Shown one piece after another: positions 1-7,783 of a DNA stretch of 49,914 nucleotides (the first letter of the stretch is position 1; every line of letters begins with the position of its first letter). A model generated the notes under the pieces. It saw only the letters and a program-made list of their open reading frames with translations, had not been told where the DNA came from and searched no databases. Source of the stretch: Clostridia bacterium (GTDB lineage Bacteria; Bacillota; Clostridia; Christensenellales; Aristaeellaceae); NCBI GenBank assembly GCA_900759005.1, contig CAAEUQ010000126.1, positions 1-49,914 on the forward strand, written 5' to 3'. The position numbers and the translations under genes were made by a program.

Positions 1-61
1 CAGACTCCTTTCAGAATTGTTGTGTCGCGACTTCATTCTATCAGATGCCTGTGAATCATGT
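1..61 (-). promoter_or_regulatory. Intergenic edge with a ribosome binding site for a gene beyond the window
   Basis: On the minus strand, after the isomerase stop codon, the sequence runs for about 50 nt and ends with AAAGGAG (positions 5-11) followed by TCTG at the window edge. This is a strong Shine-Dalgarno sequence, so another minus-strand gene probably starts just left of base 1 and may share the isomerase transcript. No hairpin terminator is visible between the two. Confidence 0.35.
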
Positions 62-850
62 CTATTTCTTTTTGCGCAACTTATTGTACCTTATCAGCCA
101 TTCAACCGATTGCGCGAGCGCTTCGGCGGTTTTAATCTCGATGACGCAGCGCGCGTTCCGCTTTTCCGCAAGCGCAAGATAGCGCTGAATATCCATTATG
201 CCCGTGCCGAGCGCCAGATGACATTTTCCGCTGTACACATCGTGAATGTGGAAATGCTCGACGCGATTCAGATGCTCGAGCAGAAACGACGTATCGTCGA
301 TCGCTGCGGTTTGCGAATGTCCAATATCCCATGTAAGTCCGAATGTATCGCTCTTCAGGAGCAGGTCGATCGCCGCCCTTTGAAACGGCAGAAAGCCGTT
401 CGTATTCTCGACGAGAACGCGCACGTCCTTCCCCGCCGCCTCCGCGCAGCGATCGCGCATTTCCTGAACGCGGTCAAGATAGCGCTCGCGATAAGTGTCG
501 TACAGAAATATCTTTCGATCCGGCAGACTAAAATACACGCCGCGGTTCAGATGAAGATTCACCGTCGGCACGCCGCATTCGCGTGCGATTTGGATGGTAT
601 CGACCAACACAGACAAATACGCGTCCGCAACCGGCACGGAAAAATCCATGCAATTCAGATTTTCATCGGCATGAAGCGTGATTCCAACGCCATGCTTCTG
701 CGCATAATCGATCGTGCGCGACAGTTCGTCCGGCTGGAACATCGGCAGGTTCATATTCAGTTCAATGAAATCCAATCCGAATTTTCGGCAAAGGCGCACA
801 TTCTCCTCAATGCCTGCGCATTCGATCAGGCTCGGCATCCCGCATTGCAT
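62..850 (-). CDS. Sugar phosphate isomerase/epimerase-like TIM-barrel protein
   Basis: A 262-residue protein of the xylose isomerase-like TIM-barrel superfamily, which includes sugar-phosphate isomerases, epimerases and endonuclease IV-like folds. Visible hallmarks are alternating strands that carry metal-type ligands: ITLHAD, VNLHLN, VLVEN, LTWDIGHSQ, FHIHDV and a final CVIEIK. The Glu, Asp-x-x-His, His-x-His and Glu pattern matches the divalent metal site of this superfamily. I choose the ATG at 850 because GGAG lies 8 nt upstream; an in-frame ATG at 877 has no good site. The substrate cannot be read from the sequence. A 58-codon ORF lies just upstream on the same strand, and the strong Shine-Dalgarno at the window edge suggests a further operon partner downstream. 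Confidence 0.8.
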   Translation of the reverse strand: MQCGMPSLIECAGIEENVRLCRKFGLDFIELNMNLPMFQPDELSRTIDYAQKHGVGITLHADENLNCMDFSVPVADAYLSVLVDTIQIARECGVPTVNLHLNRGVYFSLPDRKIFLYDTYRERYLDRVQEMRDRCAEAAGKDVRVLVENTNGFLPFQRAAIDLLLKSDTFGLTWDIGHSQTAAIDDTSFLLEHLNRVEHFHIHDVYSGKCHLALGTGIMDIQRYLALAEKRNARCVIEIKTAEALAQSVEWLIRYNKLRKKK

Positions 851-884
851 TTTTTTCTCTCCATTCGCATCGTCCATACGAGTA

Positions 885-1061
885 TTACAGCATCGCCAAT
901 CTGTCTTTAATGATCTCGTTCATTTCCCAATACGCCAAAGCACGATCGGATTTGAATTCATCTTCTCGATCTTCGCTGCTTCCCTGCTGTGCCTTCTCGC
1001 ATCGTTCCGCGATCGTCCGGAATATCTCGTTATACACCCACTCCTTATAGGCGTTCTCCAC
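885..1061 (-). CDS. Candidate 58-residue acidic helical protein
   Basis: Reading the minus strand from a GTG at 1061 gives 58 codons ending in TAA at 885. The protein begins VENAYKEWVYNEIF and ends EIIKDRLAML. It is rich in Glu, Lys, Arg and Trp and predicted helical, with codon use like its neighbours. AAAGAAAGGG lies about 6 nt before the GTG. The ORF follows the terminator of the metal ATPase operon and ends 34 nt before the isomerase start, so the two would be co-transcribed. I recognise no family. It could also be the decayed tail of a longer protein, because the frame stays open upstream to about 1090 without an ATG. An overlapping 69-codon frame has an unnatural composition and I reject it. 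Confidence 0.4.
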   Translation of the reverse strand: MENAYKEWVYNEIFRTIAERCEKAQQGSSEDREDEFKSDRALAYWEMNEIIKDRLAML

Positions 1062-1094
1062 ATTAGCCCTTTCTTTCCATATTGATATTCTACG

Positions 1095-1125
1095 GCAAAA
1101 AAGGTCGGAAGTGCATTCCGACCTT
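1095..1125 (-). terminator. Rho-independent terminator of the cad operon
   Basis: On the minus strand a perfect 10-bp stem, AAGGTCGGAA / TTCCGACCTT, with a 5-nt loop is followed directly by a run of T residues (plus-strand A-run 1097-1102). It lies 12 nt after the ATPase stop codon and ends the cadC-HMA-cadA transcript. Confidence 0.9.
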
Positions 1126-1136
1126 CCAACCTTGAT

Positions 1137-2981
1137 TTACTTAACCTCGCGCAGTGCGCGCATCGCGTTCAGGATGGCGAGCACCGACACGCCAACGTCC
1201 GCGAATACCGCCGCCCACATCGTGGTCTTGCCCAGCGCGCTCAGCACGAGTACAATCGCTTTTACAATCAGTGCAAACGCGATATTCTCATTAACAATTC
1301 GATGCGTTTTTCTCGAAATTGCAATCGCCGTTGCAATTGAGGAAGGCTTATCATTCATCAGAACAATGTCCGCCGCTTCAATCGCAGCATCCGAACCGAG
1401 CGCACCCATCGCGATGCCCAAGTCTGCGCGCGCCAGCACCGGCGCGTCATTGATGCCATCGCCAACGAACGCAAGCGTACCGTTTTTGCGGCGTTCGCCA
1501 ATAAGACGCTCGACATGGGATACCTTATCCGCCGGCATCAGTTCGCAGTGTGCTTCATCAATGCCGATCTCCTTCGCAACGCTTTCGCCGGTCGCCGTGC
1601 GGTCGCCGGTCAGCATTACCGTTTTGAGAACGCCCATCTTGTGCAAATCGGCAATCGCCTGCTTTGCATCGTCCTTGATTTCATCGGAAATCACGATATA
1701 GCCTGCGTATTTGCCGTCTACGGCGACATGAACGATCGTTCCCGCATGATTGACCATATCAGGCTTAAGACCCATGCTCTGCATCAGCGCCGCATTGCCT
1801 GCGGCAACCGCACGACCGTCGACCGTTGCGGAAATGCCCTTGCCGGAAATTTCCTGCACCTCGCAGACGCGGTTATGATCGATTTCTTTTCCGTAGTGCT
1901 CCTGAATAGAACGGGAAATCGGATGCGTGGACTGGCTTTCCGCCAGCGCCGTCAGTTCGATCAGATCGTTCCTCGAAATTTCCTTTGCATTGACGTCCAC
2001 GACCTTGAACGTACCCTTCGTGAGCGTGCCGGTCTTATCGAATACGACGATATCAACATTCGCCAGCGCCTCCAGAAAGTTGCCGCCCTTAATCAGAATG
2101 CCTTGCTTCGACGCGCCGCCGATGCCGCCGAAGAAGCTCAGCGGGATCGAAATCACCAGCGCGCACGGGCACGACACGACGAGGAACATCAGCGCTCTGC
2201 CAACCCATTCCGACCATCTGCCGGTAATCAGCGAAGGAACCACCGCCAGCAGCAGCGCGGAAATGCACACTGCGGGGGTATACCAGCGGGCGAACCGCGT
2301 GATGAATTTCTCCGCCTGCGCCTTTCGGTCGCCGGAGTTTTCCACCAGTTCCAGAATGCGTGAAACTGTTGATTCGCCGAACGCCTTATCGACGCGCACC
2401 TTCAGAACACCGCTCTGGTTGATGCAGCCGCTGATTACGCTGTCACCCTCGCGCACCGTTCTCGGCACCGATTCACCTGTCAGCGCGGCAGTATCCATCG
2501 ACGAACGACCGGAGATCACCGTTCCGTCCAGCGGAACGCGGTCGCCCGGACGCACCACAATCGTTTCGCCGATCTGAACCTCTTCGGGATCGACTTCGAC
2601 TTCGTTTCCATCGCGTTCCACGCGCGCAACCTCGGGACGAATGTCCATCAAATCCGCGATCGAGCGCCGGGAACGACCGACGGAATAATCCTCGAACAGT
2701 TCGCCGATCTGGTAAAACAGCATGACCGCGACGGCTTCGAGATACTCGCCCAGCACGAACGCGCCGATCGTCGCAACGCACATCAGGAAGTTTTCATCAA
2801 ACACCTGGGCGTGCAGGATGTTCTTGCCTGCCTTGATGAGTACCTTATAGCCTACCAGCAGATACGGAACGAGGAAGATCACGAGTTTCAGCCAGCCCTC
2901 CGCCGGAATCAGCAGCGCGATTACAAACAGCACCGCGCTTGCAAGAATTCTCATGAGCATCTTCTTCTGTTTCTTGGTCAT
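1137..2981 (-). CDS. cadA: Heavy-metal (Cd/Zn/Pb-type) P1B ATPase, cadA-like
   Basis: A 614-residue P1B-type ATPase that exports soft divalent metals across the membrane at the cost of ATP. Motifs in order: TGES at 168-171 (actuator), SCPCAL with the transport CPC at 271-273, phosphorylated Asp315 in DKTGTLT, the HP dipeptide at 353-354 in the nucleotide domain, and GDGINDAP at about 507-514. The CPC motif together with HP marks a P1B enzyme. A CadC-type regulator in the same operon favours Cd/Zn over copper. The N-terminal metal-binding domain is missing and is supplied instead by the separate 73-residue gene just upstream. I choose the ATG at 2981 because GGAGG lies 8 nt upstream; the frame is open to a TTG at 2996. 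A strong terminator follows. Confidence 0.93.
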   Translation of the reverse strand: MTKKQKKMLMRILASAVLFVIALLIPAEGWLKLVIFLVPYLLVGYKVLIKAGKNILHAQVFDENFLMCVATIGAFVLGEYLEAVAVMLFYQIGELFEDYSVGRSRRSIADLMDIRPEVARVERDGNEVEVDPEEVQIGETIVVRPGDRVPLDGTVISGRSSMDTAALTGESVPRTVREGDSVISGCINQSGVLKVRVDKAFGESTVSRILELVENSGDRKAQAEKFITRFARWYTPAVCISALLLAVVPSLITGRWSEWVGRALMFLVVSCPCALVISIPLSFFGGIGGASKQGILIKGGNFLEALANVDIVVFDKTGTLTKGTFKVVDVNAKEISRNDLIELTALAESQSTHPISRSIQEHYGKEIDHNRVCEVQEISGKGISATVDGRAVAAGNAALMQSMGLKPDMVNHAGTIVHVAVDGKYAGYIVISDEIKDDAKQAIADLHKMGVLKTVMLTGDRTATGESVAKEIGIDEAHCELMPADKVSHVERLIGERRKNGTLAFVGDGINDAPVLARADLGIAMGALGSDAAIEAADIVLMNDKPSSIATAIAISRKTHRIVNENIAFALIVKAIVLVLSALGKTTMWAAVFADVGVSVLAILNAMRALREVK

Positions 2982-3017
2982 CGCTTTTGCCTCCAACGAA
3001 ATGTTCTTCTCAATCGA

Positions 3018-3239
3018 TTACTTCAGCACGATTTCACAATCCGGTTCGACCTTCTTGACGCACTTGACCATCTCGCGCACGATCTCATCGAAACGCGCGT
3101 CGTCCGCTTCCAGCGTCAGCTTCTGTGCAAGGAAGCTCACCGTTACGTTCTGAACGCCGTCCAGCTGTGCAATCGCACGTTCCATCTTCGCCGCGCAGTT
3201 CGCGCAATCCAGATCAACCAGCTTGAATACCTTCTTCAT
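3018..3239 (-). CDS. HMA-domain metallochaperone (CopZ-like)
   Basis: A 73-residue single heavy-metal-associated domain with the beta-alpha-beta ferredoxin-like pattern. It begins MKKVFKLVDLDCANCAAKM, so the metal-binding CxxC is Cys-Ala-Asn-Cys. In most CadA proteins this domain is fused to the N-terminus of the pump; here it is a free protein encoded between regulator and pump. It probably buffers or delivers metal ions to the ATPase. I choose the ATG at 3239 because AGGAGGG sits 9 nt before it. The frame stays open to 3302, but that region overlaps the regulator gene. Confidence 0.88.
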   Translation of the reverse strand: MKKVFKLVDLDCANCAAKMERAIAQLDGVQNVTVSFLAQKLTLEADDARFDEIVREMVKCVKKVEPDCEIVLK

Positions 3240-3252
3240 TTTCTTTGCCCTC

Positions 3253-3615
3253 CTATTGTTCCTCGATGTGTTCGCGTCCCATGTCAATGATGGAACGCAC
3301 ATGGTCGTCTGCCAGCGAATAATAGATCGTCTTGCGATCCCTGCGGCTCTTGACCAGCTTGAACTGCTTGAGCAGCTTCAGCTGATGCGAGATCGCCGAC
3401 GGCGTCAGACTCAGCATCTCCGCGATATCGCACACGCACATTTCCGACTCAAACAGCCCGAACAGAATTCGAATGCGCGTCGTATCGCCGAATACCTTGA
3501 ACAGCTCCGCCAGATCGTACAGCTCCTCAACATCCGGCAGCAATTCCTGCACGCGCTTTAATACATCCCCGTGTGTACAAAACTCTTCACAGCATTCCGC
3601 GTTTTGCTGATCCAT
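3253..3615 (-). CDS. cadC: ArsR/SmtB-family metal-responsive repressor (CadC-like)
   Basis: A 120-residue winged-helix repressor. The alpha-3 metal-box sequence EMCVCDIAEML matches the ELCVCD motif of ArsR/CadC proteins. A cysteine-rich N-terminus (AECCEEFC) resembles the extra Cd/Pb ligands of CadC. The recognition helix is LTPSAISHQLKLLKQ and the wing is RRDRKTIYYSLAD. The protein should bind the operator that overlaps its own promoter and release it when metal binds, so the regulator, chaperone and pump are induced together. I choose the ATG at 3615, which has GGAGG 7 nt upstream, over one at 3633. Confidence 0.9.
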   Translation of the reverse strand: MDQQNAECCEEFCTHGDVLKRVQELLPDVEELYDLAELFKVFGDTTRIRILFGLFESEMCVCDIAEMLSLTPSAISHQLKLLKQFKLVKSRRDRKTIYYSLADDHVRSIIDMGREHIEEQ

Positions 3616-3638
3616 GTTCTCGCCTCCAATCATTGATC

Positions 3639-3658
3639 ATTTGAGCATCTGTTCATTT
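3639..3658. promoter_or_regulatory. Probable CadC operator (imperfect inverted repeat)
   Basis: On the minus strand AAATGAACA-GA-TGCTCAAAT is an imperfect inverted repeat (core TGAACA/TGCTCA, 5 of 6 positions symmetric). It matches the general TGAACA-n2-TGTTCA shape of ArsR-family operators and covers the expected transcription start of the cad promoter. Its role as the CadC binding site is inferred from position. Confidence 0.6.
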
Positions 3659-3661
3659 GTT

Positions 3662-3690
3662 ATTATATGCAAGTCCATATTCACTGTCAA
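3662..3690 (-). promoter_or_regulatory. Consensus sigma-A promoter of the cad operon
   Basis: On the minus strand TTGACA (3685-3690), a 17-bp spacer and TATAAT (3662-3667) form a perfect consensus promoter. The inverted repeat at 3639-3658 lies directly downstream and should repress it when metal is absent. Confidence 0.9.
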
Positions 3691-3722
3691 TAGGAATTTG
3701 GAAGTTTACAAACAGTTATCAA

Positions 3723-3754
3723 AAGAGCGTCCTTCCGGAAGAAAAGACGCTCTT
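3723..3754 (-). terminator. Terminator of the SDR gene
   Basis: A perfect 9-bp stem AAGAGCGTC / GACGCTCTT with a 14-nt loop lies 15 nt past the SDR stop on the minus strand. It is followed by a short TT tract and then lower-GC sequence, and ends the transcript before the cad promoter. Confidence 0.75.
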
Positions 3755-3768
3755 AAATGAATTTGTAT

Positions 3769-4644
3769 TCAATTCAGCATGACCTGACCGCCGGTGACGG
3801 GGATTGCCTGACCGGTTTCGTATTTCTGCTCAACCGCATAAATGATCGCGCGTGCAACGTCCGCCGGGAAGCAGCCTCGGTTCATCGGCACCTTCGCCAT
3901 GTAATAGCGGCGCACATCCTCGACCGTCTTCGCGCCGGGCACTTTGCCTGCATTCAGATACTGGACGAACAAGCCGCGCTCCGGATCAGACCACAACGGA
4001 CCATCGAGATAATTTCCGGGACAAACGGCATTGACTTTGATATTATACGGGCAAAGCTCCAGCGCGAACGACTGCGTAAGCCCGATACCGCCGAACTTCG
4101 AGCCGGCATAGGCGTAATTCGCCTTGCTGCCCTCGAGTCCGGATTTGGAATTCACGGTTACGATATCAAAATACGCTTCCGGATCCGCCTCGTGCTCCGC
4201 TTCCATGATCGCTGCGGCGTACTTTGCGCAGAGAAAATAACCGGTATAATTGATGTTCGTAACGAAATCAAACGTCTTGCGTTCGAGCTCCATGAGATTG
4301 CCTGCCTTCGCAACGCCCGCATTGCTGACCAGAAGATCCAGTCCGCCCCATTTTTCGACGGTCGTCTGAATCATCTTCGCGACGCTTTCCTCGTCCGTTA
4401 CGTTCACTTCGATCGCGAACGCGAATTCGCCAAGCTCCTTCGCCACCGCTTCCGCGCCCGGGAGATTCATATCGGCAATGCCGACCACCGCACCTTCGCG
4501 ATAGAGCTCTTCCGCAATGCCCTTGCCGAAGCCCTGCGCCGCGCCGGTTACGATCGCAATTTTGCCCGCGAGCCGCCCACTCGTCGCGGGACGATTGTGA
4601 ATGTTCTCCTTTGCGATTTGCTGCCACCGAATCATATCAACCAT
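3769..4644 (-). CDS. SDR-family oxidoreductase, sorbitol-6-phosphate 2-dehydrogenase-like
   Basis: A 291-residue short-chain dehydrogenase. The cofactor motif is VTGAAQGFGKGIAEEL, the acidic ADMN after strand beta-2 favours NAD, and NAG is in LVSNAG. The catalytic set is Ser of VNSKSG with the YAGSK motif. The NSKSG...SKFGGIGLTQSFALEL stretch, VPMNRGC and terminal TGGQVML closely resemble E. coli SrlD, which interconverts sorbitol-6-phosphate and fructose-6-phosphate. It is longer than SrlD because of about 25 extra N-terminal residues. I choose the ATG at 4644, which has GAGG 9 nt upstream. No PTS or other polyol genes are adjacent, so the substrate is inferred by similarity only. Confidence 0.8.
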   Translation of the reverse strand: MVDMIRWQQIAKENIHNRPATSGRLAGKIAIVTGAAQGFGKGIAEELYREGAVVGIADMNLPGAEAVAKELGEFAFAIEVNVTDEESVAKMIQTTVEKWGGLDLLVSNAGVAKAGNLMELERKTFDFVTNINYTGYFLCAKYAAAIMEAEHEADPEAYFDIVTVNSKSGLEGSKANYAYAGSKFGGIGLTQSFALELCPYNIKVNAVCPGNYLDGPLWSDPERGLFVQYLNAGKVPGAKTVEDVRRYYMAKVPMNRGCFPADVARAIIYAVEQKYETGQAIPVTGGQVMLN

Positions 4645-4684
4645 TGGAATCAACCTCTCTTCCAAATGTATTTCTCTGTGATCC

Positions 4685-4713
4685 ATTATACCGCATTTCG
4701 GGCGTTTTTGCGA
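4685..4713 (-). promoter_or_regulatory. Probable promoter of the SDR gene
   Basis: On the minus strand TATAAT (4685-4690) lies 17 bp after a weak -35 TCGCAA (4708-4713), about 40 nt before the SDR start. Confidence 0.5.
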
Positions 4714-4728
4714 GAATTTAAGCGGATT

Positions 4729-6117
4729 TTACGCAATCTTTCTGCCCATTAACACACCCATGACGCTCGCCATCATCAAACCGCGCGTCCAGCCGCAGGA
4801 ATCGCCAAGGCAGTGCAGTCCCTGAATGGACGTATTGAAGTCCGCGTCCATCTTTACGCGGTTGGAATAGAACTTCAGCTCCGGCGAATACAGAAGCGTC
4901 TCATACGACGCAAAGCCCGGAACGACATGATCCATCGCCTGAATGAAGTTGATGATGTTCGTCATTGCGCGATACGGCATTGCGGCGGTAATATCGCCCG
5001 CAACCGCGTCTGGCAGCGTGGGCTTGACGTTCGACTGCGCCAACTCCTTCTGCCATGTGCGCTTTCCGTCCAGAATATCGCCGAAGCGCTGTACGAGAAT
5101 ATGACCGTTCGCAAGCATATTCGTCAGCTCGCCCACCTTCTGTGCATAAGCGATCGGCTGATTGAACGGCACTGAGAAATTGTGCGAGCAGAGAATGGAC
5201 AGGTTCGTGTTATTGGACTTCAGATCCTTATACGAATGTCCGTTTACGACCGCGAGGTTGTTGTCGTAGTTCTCCTGACTGACGAATCCGCCGGGATTCT
5301 GGCAGAACGTGCGTACCTTATTCTTGAACGGCTTCGGATAGCCGATCAGTTTGGATTCATACAGCACCTCGTTCACGCGCTCCATGATCTCGTTGCGGCA
5401 TTCCACGCGCACGCCAATATCAACCGTGCCCGGCTGATGCGCGACATTGTGCTCCGCGCAGATGCGTTCGAGCCAATCCGCGCCGCGGCGACCCGTGGCG
5501 ACGACGGTATGATCGGCGTAAATTTCCTGATCGACGCCGTTCATCGTGACCTGTACACCCTTGCAGACGTCGTTTTCAAGAATCAGATCGCGGCATTCGC
5601 AGCCAAAGAGAATCTCCACGCCGCTGTTGAGCAAATGCTGCTCGATCGCATAATAAATCTGTTGCGCTTTTTCCGTGCCCATGTGTCGAATCGGGCAATC
5701 GACCAGCTTCAGTCCAGCCTGAATCGCGCGCGCGCGAATGCGCTTGACCTCGTCGGTATTGCCCACGCCCTCGACATGCGGATCCGCGCCGAATTCGAGA
5801 TAGATGCTGTCGGCGTAATCGATCGTCTCCTGTGCAAACGCTTCGCCGATCAGCGACGGCAGATCGCCGCCAACCTCATAGGAAAGCGAGAGCTTGCCAT
5901 CCGAAAACGCGCCCGCGCCGGAAAAGCCGGTCGTAATATGGCAATACGGGCGGCAGTTCATGCACTTCTTCGTCTTCGCCTTCGGGCAACTGCGCTTTTC
6001 GATCGGCGCGCCCTTTTCGCAGATGACGATCTTTTTCTTCGTGCCTTTTTTCAGCATTTCAAGCGCAGTAAAGATGCCCGCCGGACCTGCGCCGATGATT
6101 ACAACGTTGGTTTTCAT
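4729..6117 (-). CDS. FAD-dependent dehydrogenase (COG2509-like)
   Basis: A 462-residue flavoprotein. It opens with the dinucleotide-binding motif VVIIGAGPAGIFTALEM and has an ATG(R)G second motif at TVVATGRRGADWL. A cysteine cluster, RSCPKAKTKKCMNCRPYC at about 48-65, follows the first beta-alpha-beta unit and is typical of the uncharacterised COG2509 dehydrogenases of Firmicutes; it may bind a metal or Fe-S centre. GFSGAGAFSDGKL contacts FAD. The C-terminal GLHCLGDSCGWTRGLMMASVMG closes the FAD site. The physiological substrate of this family is not known to me. I choose the ATG at 6117 with AAGGAG 6 nt before it. It has its own promoter and appears monocistronic. Confidence 0.85.
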   Translation of the reverse strand: MKTNVVIIGAGPAGIFTALEMLKKGTKKKIVICEKGAPIEKRSCPKAKTKKCMNCRPYCHITTGFSGAGAFSDGKLSLSYEVGGDLPSLIGEAFAQETIDYADSIYLEFGADPHVEGVGNTDEVKRIRARAIQAGLKLVDCPIRHMGTEKAQQIYYAIEQHLLNSGVEILFGCECRDLILENDVCKGVQVTMNGVDQEIYADHTVVATGRRGADWLERICAEHNVAHQPGTVDIGVRVECRNEIMERVNEVLYESKLIGYPKPFKNKVRTFCQNPGGFVSQENYDNNLAVVNGHSYKDLKSNNTNLSILCSHNFSVPFNQPIAYAQKVGELTNMLANGHILVQRFGDILDGKRTWQKELAQSNVKPTLPDAVAGDITAAMPYRAMTNIINFIQAMDHVVPGFASYETLLYSPELKFYSNRVKMDADFNTSIQGLHCLGDSCGWTRGLMMASVMGVLMGRKIA

Positions 6118-6136
6118 GATTAGCTCCTTCATATTT

Positions 6137-6154
6137 TCTGCGCAAAAGCGCAGA
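6137..6154 (-). other. Small hairpin in the 5' leader of the FAD-dehydrogenase gene
   Basis: A perfect 7-bp stem TCTGCGC / GCGCAGA with a TTTT loop lies about 20 nt upstream of the start codon and just before AAGGAG in the leader RNA. It may protect the leader or tune initiation. No T-run follows, so it is not a terminator. Confidence 0.4.
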
Positions 6155-6168
6155 CAACTTCATTTTCT

Positions 6169-6197
6169 ATTGTAGCGTTTTTTGTTCGTTTCGTCAA
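6169..6197 (-). promoter_or_regulatory. Promoter of the FAD-dehydrogenase gene
   Basis: On the minus strand TTGACG (6192-6197), a 17-bp spacer and TACAAT (6169-6174) lie just after the MATE terminator and about 50 nt before the start codon. Confidence 0.75.
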
Positions 6198-6201
6198 CCA
6201 T

Positions 6202-6239
6202 AAAGCGGGGATTCGCGAAGTATTTTCGCAAATCCCCTC
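6202..6239 (-). terminator. Terminator after the MATE gene
   Basis: A long stem, GGGGATTTGCGAA with TTCGCGAATCCCC (one mismatch), begins a few nt after the MATE stop on the minus strand and is followed by GCTTTATGG. The T-tract is weak, but the stem is strong and the next gene has its own promoter. Confidence 0.65.
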
Positions 6240-6243
6240 AAAA

Positions 6244-7614
6244 TTACGCCGCTTCCAGCCGCGCCAGATGTTTTTTCCGGTAATACAGCAGCGTAAGCAC
6301 GCTGCAAAGCATCCATCCCGCCGGATACGACATCGCAATCGGAATGATCTGATTCGCAACTCTCGACATCGCAAACAGGTAAATCTGTCTGAACACCACG
6401 AACGAACCGAGCATGATGAACATCGGCGCGCGGCTGTCTCCCGCGCCGCGGAGCGCGCCGGTATAAATCTGATTGATGCAGCAGGTTACATAAAACGGCG
6501 TAAGCCATTTCAGGAACATCGTTCCGAACGCGACCACACCCTCCGAATGGTTAAAGAATTCAACCAGATGCGGCGCAAACAGAATGACCGCCGCCGAAAT
6601 CACAACCGTGACCGTCATCGACATCGCAAGCGCAGTATGCACGCCTTTTTTCGCGTTCTCCAGCTTGCGTCTGCCGAGGTTCTGCCCCACATAGGTGGTA
6701 ATCGCCAGCGCCAGCGACTGCATCGGCAGGAAAATCAGCTGGTCGATCTTGTTGTATGCCGTCCACCCGCCCATACACTCGGTGCCGAAGAAATTGATAT
6801 ACGACTGAACAAAAATGTTCGAAAACGCCGTAACCGCCATCTGAAGCGCCGCGGGAAGACCGATTGTAAATATCCTTGCCAGCACGTCCCAGTGCATCGC
6901 AAATCCGCTCGGCGTCAGCTTTACGCAGGAGTCCGTGCGGATCAGCGTCATCAGCGTCAGCGCCGCCGAAACCGCCTGCGCGATAATCGTCGCATACGCG
7001 ACGCCCGCCACGCCCATCTTGAAATAAATGACGAACACGAGATCCAGCACCGTGTTGATCACCGCAGCGACAACCAGATAATAAAACGGCCGCTTCGAAT
7101 CGCCCACTGCGCGGAGAATGCCGGAACACATATTGTAAAACAGAAGCCCGATCACGCCGGAAAAATAGATCGTCAGGTAAGTCGTCGCCTCCGGCAGCAC
7201 ATCTTCGGTCGTCTTCATCAGGCGGAGCATCATCGGCGTCATCGCAACGCCCACGACGGTAAACAGAATCGTCAGAACAAGCGTAATCAGAATCGACATC
7301 TGCACCGCCTGGCGCACCTTCGCCGGCTTTTTTGCGCCGTAAAACTGCGCGATTACTACGCCCGCGCCGCTGGCAAGGCCGGAAAAAAAGCCGATCAGCG
7401 TATTGACGATCGGGCCGACCGTACCGACCGCCGCGAACGCCTGGTCGTTGACATAATTGCCGACGACCCAGCTATCGACCATGTTATACAGCTGCTGAAA
7501 CAGATTGCCGAACAGAAGCGGGAGCGCGAAATTTAACAAATGATGAAACGCGCTGCCCTCCGTCATGTCTACGTCGTAGCGTTTACTTTTTTTCTCCGTT
7601 GCGTTCTTTTGCAC
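6244..7614 (-). CDS. MATE-family multidrug/Na+ antiporter
   Basis: A 456-residue polytopic membrane protein of the MATE family, which exports cationic drugs or metabolites in exchange for Na+ or H+. Twelve hydrophobic segments are visible. The two halves each begin with a PLLFGNLFQQLYNMVDSWVVG-type helix, here ALPLLFGNLFQQLYNMVDSW and LPAALQMAVTAFSNIFVQSY. The GTG at 7614 is the chosen start, with AGGAG 11 nt upstream; an ATG 16 codons further in would lose only the cytoplasmic tail. It stands alone between its own promoter and terminator, downstream of the LysR gene on the same strand. The substrate is unknown. Confidence 0.9.
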   Translation of the reverse strand: MQKNATEKKSKRYDVDMTEGSAFHHLLNFALPLLFGNLFQQLYNMVDSWVVGNYVNDQAFAAVGTVGPIVNTLIGFFSGLASGAGVVIAQFYGAKKPAKVRQAVQMSILITLVLTILFTVVGVAMTPMMLRLMKTTEDVLPEATTYLTIYFSGVIGLLFYNMCSGILRAVGDSKRPFYYLVVAAVINTVLDLVFVIYFKMGVAGVAYATIIAQAVSAALTLMTLIRTDSCVKLTPSGFAMHWDVLARIFTIGLPAALQMAVTAFSNIFVQSYINFFGTECMGGWTAYNKIDQLIFLPMQSLALAITTYVGQNLGRRKLENAKKGVHTALAMSMTVTVVISAAVILFAPHLVEFFNHSEGVVAFGTMFLKWLTPFYVTCCINQIYTGALRGAGDSRAPMFIMLGSFVVFRQIYLFAMSRVANQIIPIAMSYPAGWMLCSVLTLLYYRKKHLARLEAA

Positions 7615-7656
7615 TTTCAGATTCTCTCCTCTTTTGCTGAAACGGATGCTTCTTAT

Positions 7657-7685
7657 ATTATGCGCGCTTTATCCTTATGAATCAA
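7657..7685 (-). promoter_or_regulatory. Promoter of the MATE gene
   Basis: On the minus strand TTGATT (7680-7685), a 17-bp spacer and CATAAT (7657-7662) lie about 40 nt before the GTG start. Confidence 0.65.
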
Positions 7686-7754
7686 GGGCCTTTCACAGGC
7701 AAAGCGTAAATTGCCGGTTAAATAGTTGTCTATGCAACCGTTCGATCATGAATA

Positions 7755-7778
7755 CGCCCTCCGGGAAAACGGAGAGCG
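7755..7778 (-). terminator. Hairpin after the LysR gene
   Basis: On the minus strand CGCTCTCCG and CGGAGGGCG form a 9-bp stem (one A-C mismatch) with a 6-nt loop just past the LysR stop. It is followed by TATTCATG, a poor T-tract. The stem sequence matches the terminator at 9788-9817 exactly. Confidence 0.55.
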
Positions 7779-7783
7779 CGAAT

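Noticed and set aside
920..1129. A 69-codon minus-strand frame after the cad operon
   Set aside because: It starts inside the cad terminator, has a poor composition, and conflicts with the better 58-codon frame at 885-1061.
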